DNA of 64,000 nucleotides from Cladocopium goreaui (Eukaryota > Sar > Dinophyceae > Suessiales > Symbiodiniaceae): positions 382,501 to 446,500 of the forward strand of contig CAMXCT020003746.1 in NCBI GenBank assembly GCA_947184155.2. Reading direction: 5' to 3'. Shown one piece after another: positions 60,299 to 64,000 of the stretch; positions within the stretch are counted from its first letter, which is position 1; the number at the start of each line of letters is the position of its first letter. The position numbers and the translations under genes are program-made. The notes under the pieces were generated by a model. It worked only from the letters and a program-made list of their open reading frames with translations, made no database searches and was not told the origin of the DNA.

Positions 60299-63200
60299 GG
60301 CCAGATGAGGAAGTGCTAGGAACTGCTCAATCACATGCTACGCTATGCCACACTTGTATTTACGTTGCACTCAAGCTGTCAAGTTGGACGAGGTAAGTGC
60401 TGCAAGCCTACGCATGTAGAGGCTGCAAGATGCTGGAAAACTTGAATTTCTATGAATTTCTCACGATGTGAGACCTGGTGGTTGGTTCTGACAGGCTGTC
60501 ATCTCATTCATCCTGCTTCACTGTCTATGTACTGGGACTTTTGGATTTTCCACCCAAAATCCCAAACCTGAGCCACTCCTTGCAAACACAAGTCAACAAC
60601 CAGCGGAACTTCTGCTGGGAAAGGGCTGAGGCAAGAAACCCTGTGTCAGAGCACGCCCTTTTGAACCGCCGCAGGGTTTGCAAAGCAGTTCACTCTGTGT
60701 TGAGATTTGGCCAGCCTAAGCAGTCGCCCACGCTGATTGCCGGTCTTCCACCAAAATTCTTCTCAACATGACCCCACCTCCTTTTCGCAACCTGCCAGCG
60801 CAGCTTCTTGCAGCTGGATCCTTGCAAACAAATGATATGAGCATGTTTGATCATTTTTGCCCACAGATCCGACGGTCAGTAGCCACTGTATGGAACTGGA
60901 CTGCGGTAAATGCTCTTCACAAAATTCTGATCTCAGGACTCTTGCTGCATTGCAATGCCGGGACTCAGCCAATTGAGAAACGGCTCTTTGTCGGTCGTGG
61001 ACACCATGCCTCACACAACATCCATTGAGTAATTACACTCCTGTGCTGCACTTTGGGCGCAAAAACGTGTGGCATGATTTTAGACGGAGTTGCGTACGAC
61101 TCGTTGCAAGAATGGGTCCATGGTCCATCTGAGGAACTAAAAAATGCAACATCAAGCGGTGTAACTGCTTCATACTGCTTCTACAATCAATGCCTGAGGC
61201 CAGTGGGCCACCCCTCTCTCTCACTCTCTCCCTATCTAGGTGTGTCTGCGTGTGTGCTTGTGCGTGTTTGATCGTGTTTGTGCATCTGCTTCCCCACATC
61301 TGTGGACTTTCTCTGTTGTTTCCCTCCCTCCTTAGGAAGTTGTTCAGGATCCTTCCCGTGGCCTTTCTGCATGCAGGTGCCATGGCTGCTTGAATTCCCA
61401 AGCTGAAGATGCAGGATCCTCCACAGTCCCTGGGGTCACATTCCAGTGTCATAAAACTTCGGCACTTAGTAAGATTTTGACGATCTGGCAGAACTGTTTC
61501 AGCGGACAGGTCTCCATGTTGATTGTTTCAAGAACACTGGAAACATGGAAACATGGAAACATGCAAGATTCTCACAGAACAACGCACCAAGGCCGGGGTG
61601 CCAGAAGCTCTGATCGAAGAACCACAGAGCTCAAGCAAAGCAACTTTAGCTTCGCTACATTTCCTGACTTCAAACGTGGCTAAACTCAGCAAAACCTATG
61701 CAGCCTATGCACATTGCAAGGTGAGACGTTCAAACAAGCAACTAACACAAGCAACTACTGCAACACACGGATACACAAGGCATGCTTTGTCAGTCCTTTC
61801 TGGCGAACCAGCTCGAGTTACCTATCCATGGAGACAGAGCGTGCTGCTGATGAACTTTGGATCACTTTGCACCGAGAGACTGAGGATAGCCCATGATCCA
61901 ACCATTAGAGCTGAGAAGATCCGGATTGATGATCAAACATCTCGACTGCAAGTTCTGTACAACTTACTCACTTTGCCGAACTTACTCTGCTGCAACCACA
62001 GCAGCATCAAAGGATTCCCTGGAAAATTGTAGTTTGGTTTTGACTTGACCGATGTCCATACAATTATTAGTAGGCTGATGAAAAGAGTCTGTTCCAACTC
62101 ACTTCGTATCCTCCAGCCTTCCATCTTTCAGCTGAGTGTGGTCGAGCAGCAGGCGATGACGCAGGCGAGTCATCTTTAAAAATTGCCCTGTAGCAGCATC
62201 AGCAGATATCAGCAGCACACTCCACTCCGTGTGTCTCTCCCCTCGCTCTTAGACTTCCATAGAAAAACGACCCCTTCTGAGTCAGAACTTCTGTCAGAAA
62301 TGTCGGGAATCATTATACCACGCCGGTCTCTCCTCCACCTGGATGGCATGTCTGAAGGCCTTTGCGAAAGTGGTGCATCTGACACCGTTTGTTCTCCGTC
62401 AGGTCGTAATTGCAAGGTCTCTTGCACTTGACCCTTTGGAAGCGTACTTCTGCCAACACGCCTAAGAGGGGGGTCAAGATTGAGTCAAGAAGTCAAATTG
62501 GACAGGACGCTGGACTCATCACGGAATGGTCTCGACAGATCTGACTCTTTTCTTACACCGCATCTTTGAAAGTTTTGCAGTCAAGTAACCGAACATGCGG
62601 TGTGACCTTCGCCGCAGTTGCAGGGACAGTTGGCTGTGATGGTTGTGAAGTCTTGAAGTGAACCTTGCCCGTGCAGCACCGTGCGCCAGCCCATCTTGGG
62701 TCTCATGTAATGAGATTCTGCCCAGCATGAAGCACTTTGAACACATCCATCTTGCACGTGGTTTATGTGAACGTTTATGATGTTTCCTCTCAGCTGCTGC
62801 CAGCACATTGTTCTTGTGAGTGATGGGGTCATAGAGTCATGGCATTCAGCTTTGTGAGAAGTCGGGAAAAGCAGGACGAAAAGCATGACATGTGTCCTTG
62901 TGGCCTTGCAAGTGTTTGCAATTGAAAGCATCCATAGCATCCCAATGCATCGCAGCCACAGAGACTTTGCTGAGCATTTTTGACTTCTTGTCAACCTCGT
63001 CGTTCACGATAGTCACGTGCATCCTTAGCGGAACTCAAGGTGCACAACGAGGTGCACAACTAAGTGCCGTTTCACAGCTGTGGCAAGCAGTGACCAGGGT
63101 CTTGGCTCCTCGGCTGCACCTCCACAACACGCTTTTGCAGAGGCAGAAGAAGTGCATGAGTCATCTACCAGATATGTATATATATATATACGCCCATTTA

Positions 63201-64000
63201 CGTAATATCACGTTACTTTACGTTAGTTGCATTTGTGACTCTGCACGCAAAATTGCCTCTTTCTGGGTGATCTTTCTGTGGGTCAGGATCTGTTCGCACA
63301 GACGAAGCAGGTCCAGAGAGAATTCGAGTGACCTGCAGGGCGCAGTTTTCTCTCGTTTGAATCTGAGATGAAACAAGAAGCACTGGGAGAGCCTTCTGTG
63401 CTGCAGGTGTTCGGGGTCGTGCAACTTTGGGTGGACTGTGTCCTGGAGTCTGCATGATTTCATGTCCACATCAATGAAACAATATGAAAATAAATGTCAT
63501 CTAAGAAAAGTCAGAGGTACAGAATCATTCAGAGCTAGAAAGAGAAAAGCAAGGAAATTAATTTGGAGCGGTGACAGTTGTGCTGGTGTTGTGAGCCTCT
63601 GCGTGCTTCTGTGCCATCTTCTCGCTCCACACAGTCCTGTGTCTGCATGCAAGACACAAAGTGTTCCAAAAAAAGAGTTGTTTCAAGATTAAATTACATA
63701 ATCATCTCGCCTATCGTGCAATCTCCTCCTTTGCCTCTCTTTCTGCCTATTTGCTCCCTTGGTCTTTGTTTTAACTAGTTATCTCATATCTTCATCCGTC
63801 CCTTCAACATTCATCTTGGTCGTCCAGCCCACCTTGAAGCTTTGAACTGGAGGTCGTTCTGCCTGGGGTAGGTCCGCTGCTAGGTGGTTCCACAAGTCTT
63901 TCCCCTTCTTTTCTCAACCCCTTTACCCCGTTGAAACTACGAGGTCAACATCCTGAAGCCCTCCAAAGCCAGGGACCTCCTGGTTGACATTCTAAGGGGA
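60299..64000. other. Region upstream of RAD50, no confident gene
   Basis: This 3.7-kb stretch has near-balanced composition with no long convincing frame. It contains a CTCTCTCTC/TGTGTG patch (61,210-61,275) and a short TATATATATA run (63,175-63,190). A plus/minus pair of overlapping frames occurs at 62,183-62,431. No spliced-leader relic is visible ahead of RAD50. Confidence 0.4.
62581..62886 (-). CDS. Weak candidate: small cysteine-rich ORF
   Basis: From ATG 62,886 it reads MLFVLLFPTSHKAECHDSM and ends NCPCNCGEGHTACSVT before a stop at 62,581, about 101 residues. A short hydrophobic start plus about ten cysteines could mean a secreted peptide. An overlapping minus frame is equally open, so this may be chance. 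Confidence 0.25.
   Translation of the reverse strand: MLFVLLFPTSHKAECHDSMTPSLTRTMCWQQLRGNIINVHINHVQDGCVQSASCWAESHYMRPKMGWRTVLHGQGSLQDFTTITANCPCNCGEGHTACSVT

Overview
The window reads as nuclear DNA of a dinoflagellate, most likely from the Symbiodiniaceae/Suessiales. No species marker is visible, so this is an inference. It rests on four things: a RAD50 gene with many introns that start with GC or GA as well as GT; a Ty1/copia element whose pol carries a methyltransferase-like domain, a type reported from Symbiodinium; dense palindromic MITEs at or inside candidate introns; and every gene I can support lying on the minus strand, as in dinoflagellate unidirectional gene clusters.

Layout. 1-2370: a decayed LINE-like reverse transcriptase on the minus strand. 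2.5-8.5 kb: AT-rich DNA with a nested DNA transposon, palindromic MITEs, a tRNA-derived SINE candidate and two possible minus-strand coding stretches. 8.5-25.5 kb: AT-rich DNA holding about 20 small GC-rich islands that read as minus-strand exons (14-73 codons) separated by long introns full of MITEs. They probably belong to one or two genes whose product I do not recognise. This tract also holds a dispersed repeat (14.8-16.5 kb) with two coding-length minisatellites. 26,101-38,034: a nearly intact 11.9-kb Ty1/copia retrotransposon with 174-bp LTRs, a primer-binding site, a giant Gag (zinc knuckle, RING-H2 finger, protease-like motif, proline-rich tail) and a Pol in the -1 frame (two N-terminal Rossmann-like segments, one resembling a cytosine-5 methyltransferase, then integrase, reverse transcriptase and RNase H). 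38,076-39,626: an aspartyl/asparaginyl beta-hydroxylase-like gene ending 41 bp from the LTR. 39.6-50.6 kb: mostly non-coding, with large (ACAT)n/(ACATT)n arrays and a second copy of the dispersed repeat. 50,590-51,546: an unidentified single-exon gene. 53,332-60,298: a complete 12-exon RAD50. 60.3-64 kb: no confident gene.

Functionally, only RAD50 (double-strand-break repair in the MRE11 complex) and the beta-hydroxylase are recognisable host genes. Much of the rest is mobile DNA. The most interesting points are the chromatin- and ubiquitin-type domains carried by the copia element, and the direct repeats at RAD50 intron ends together with MITEs abutting candidate exons, which suggest that introns here arise from transposon insertion.
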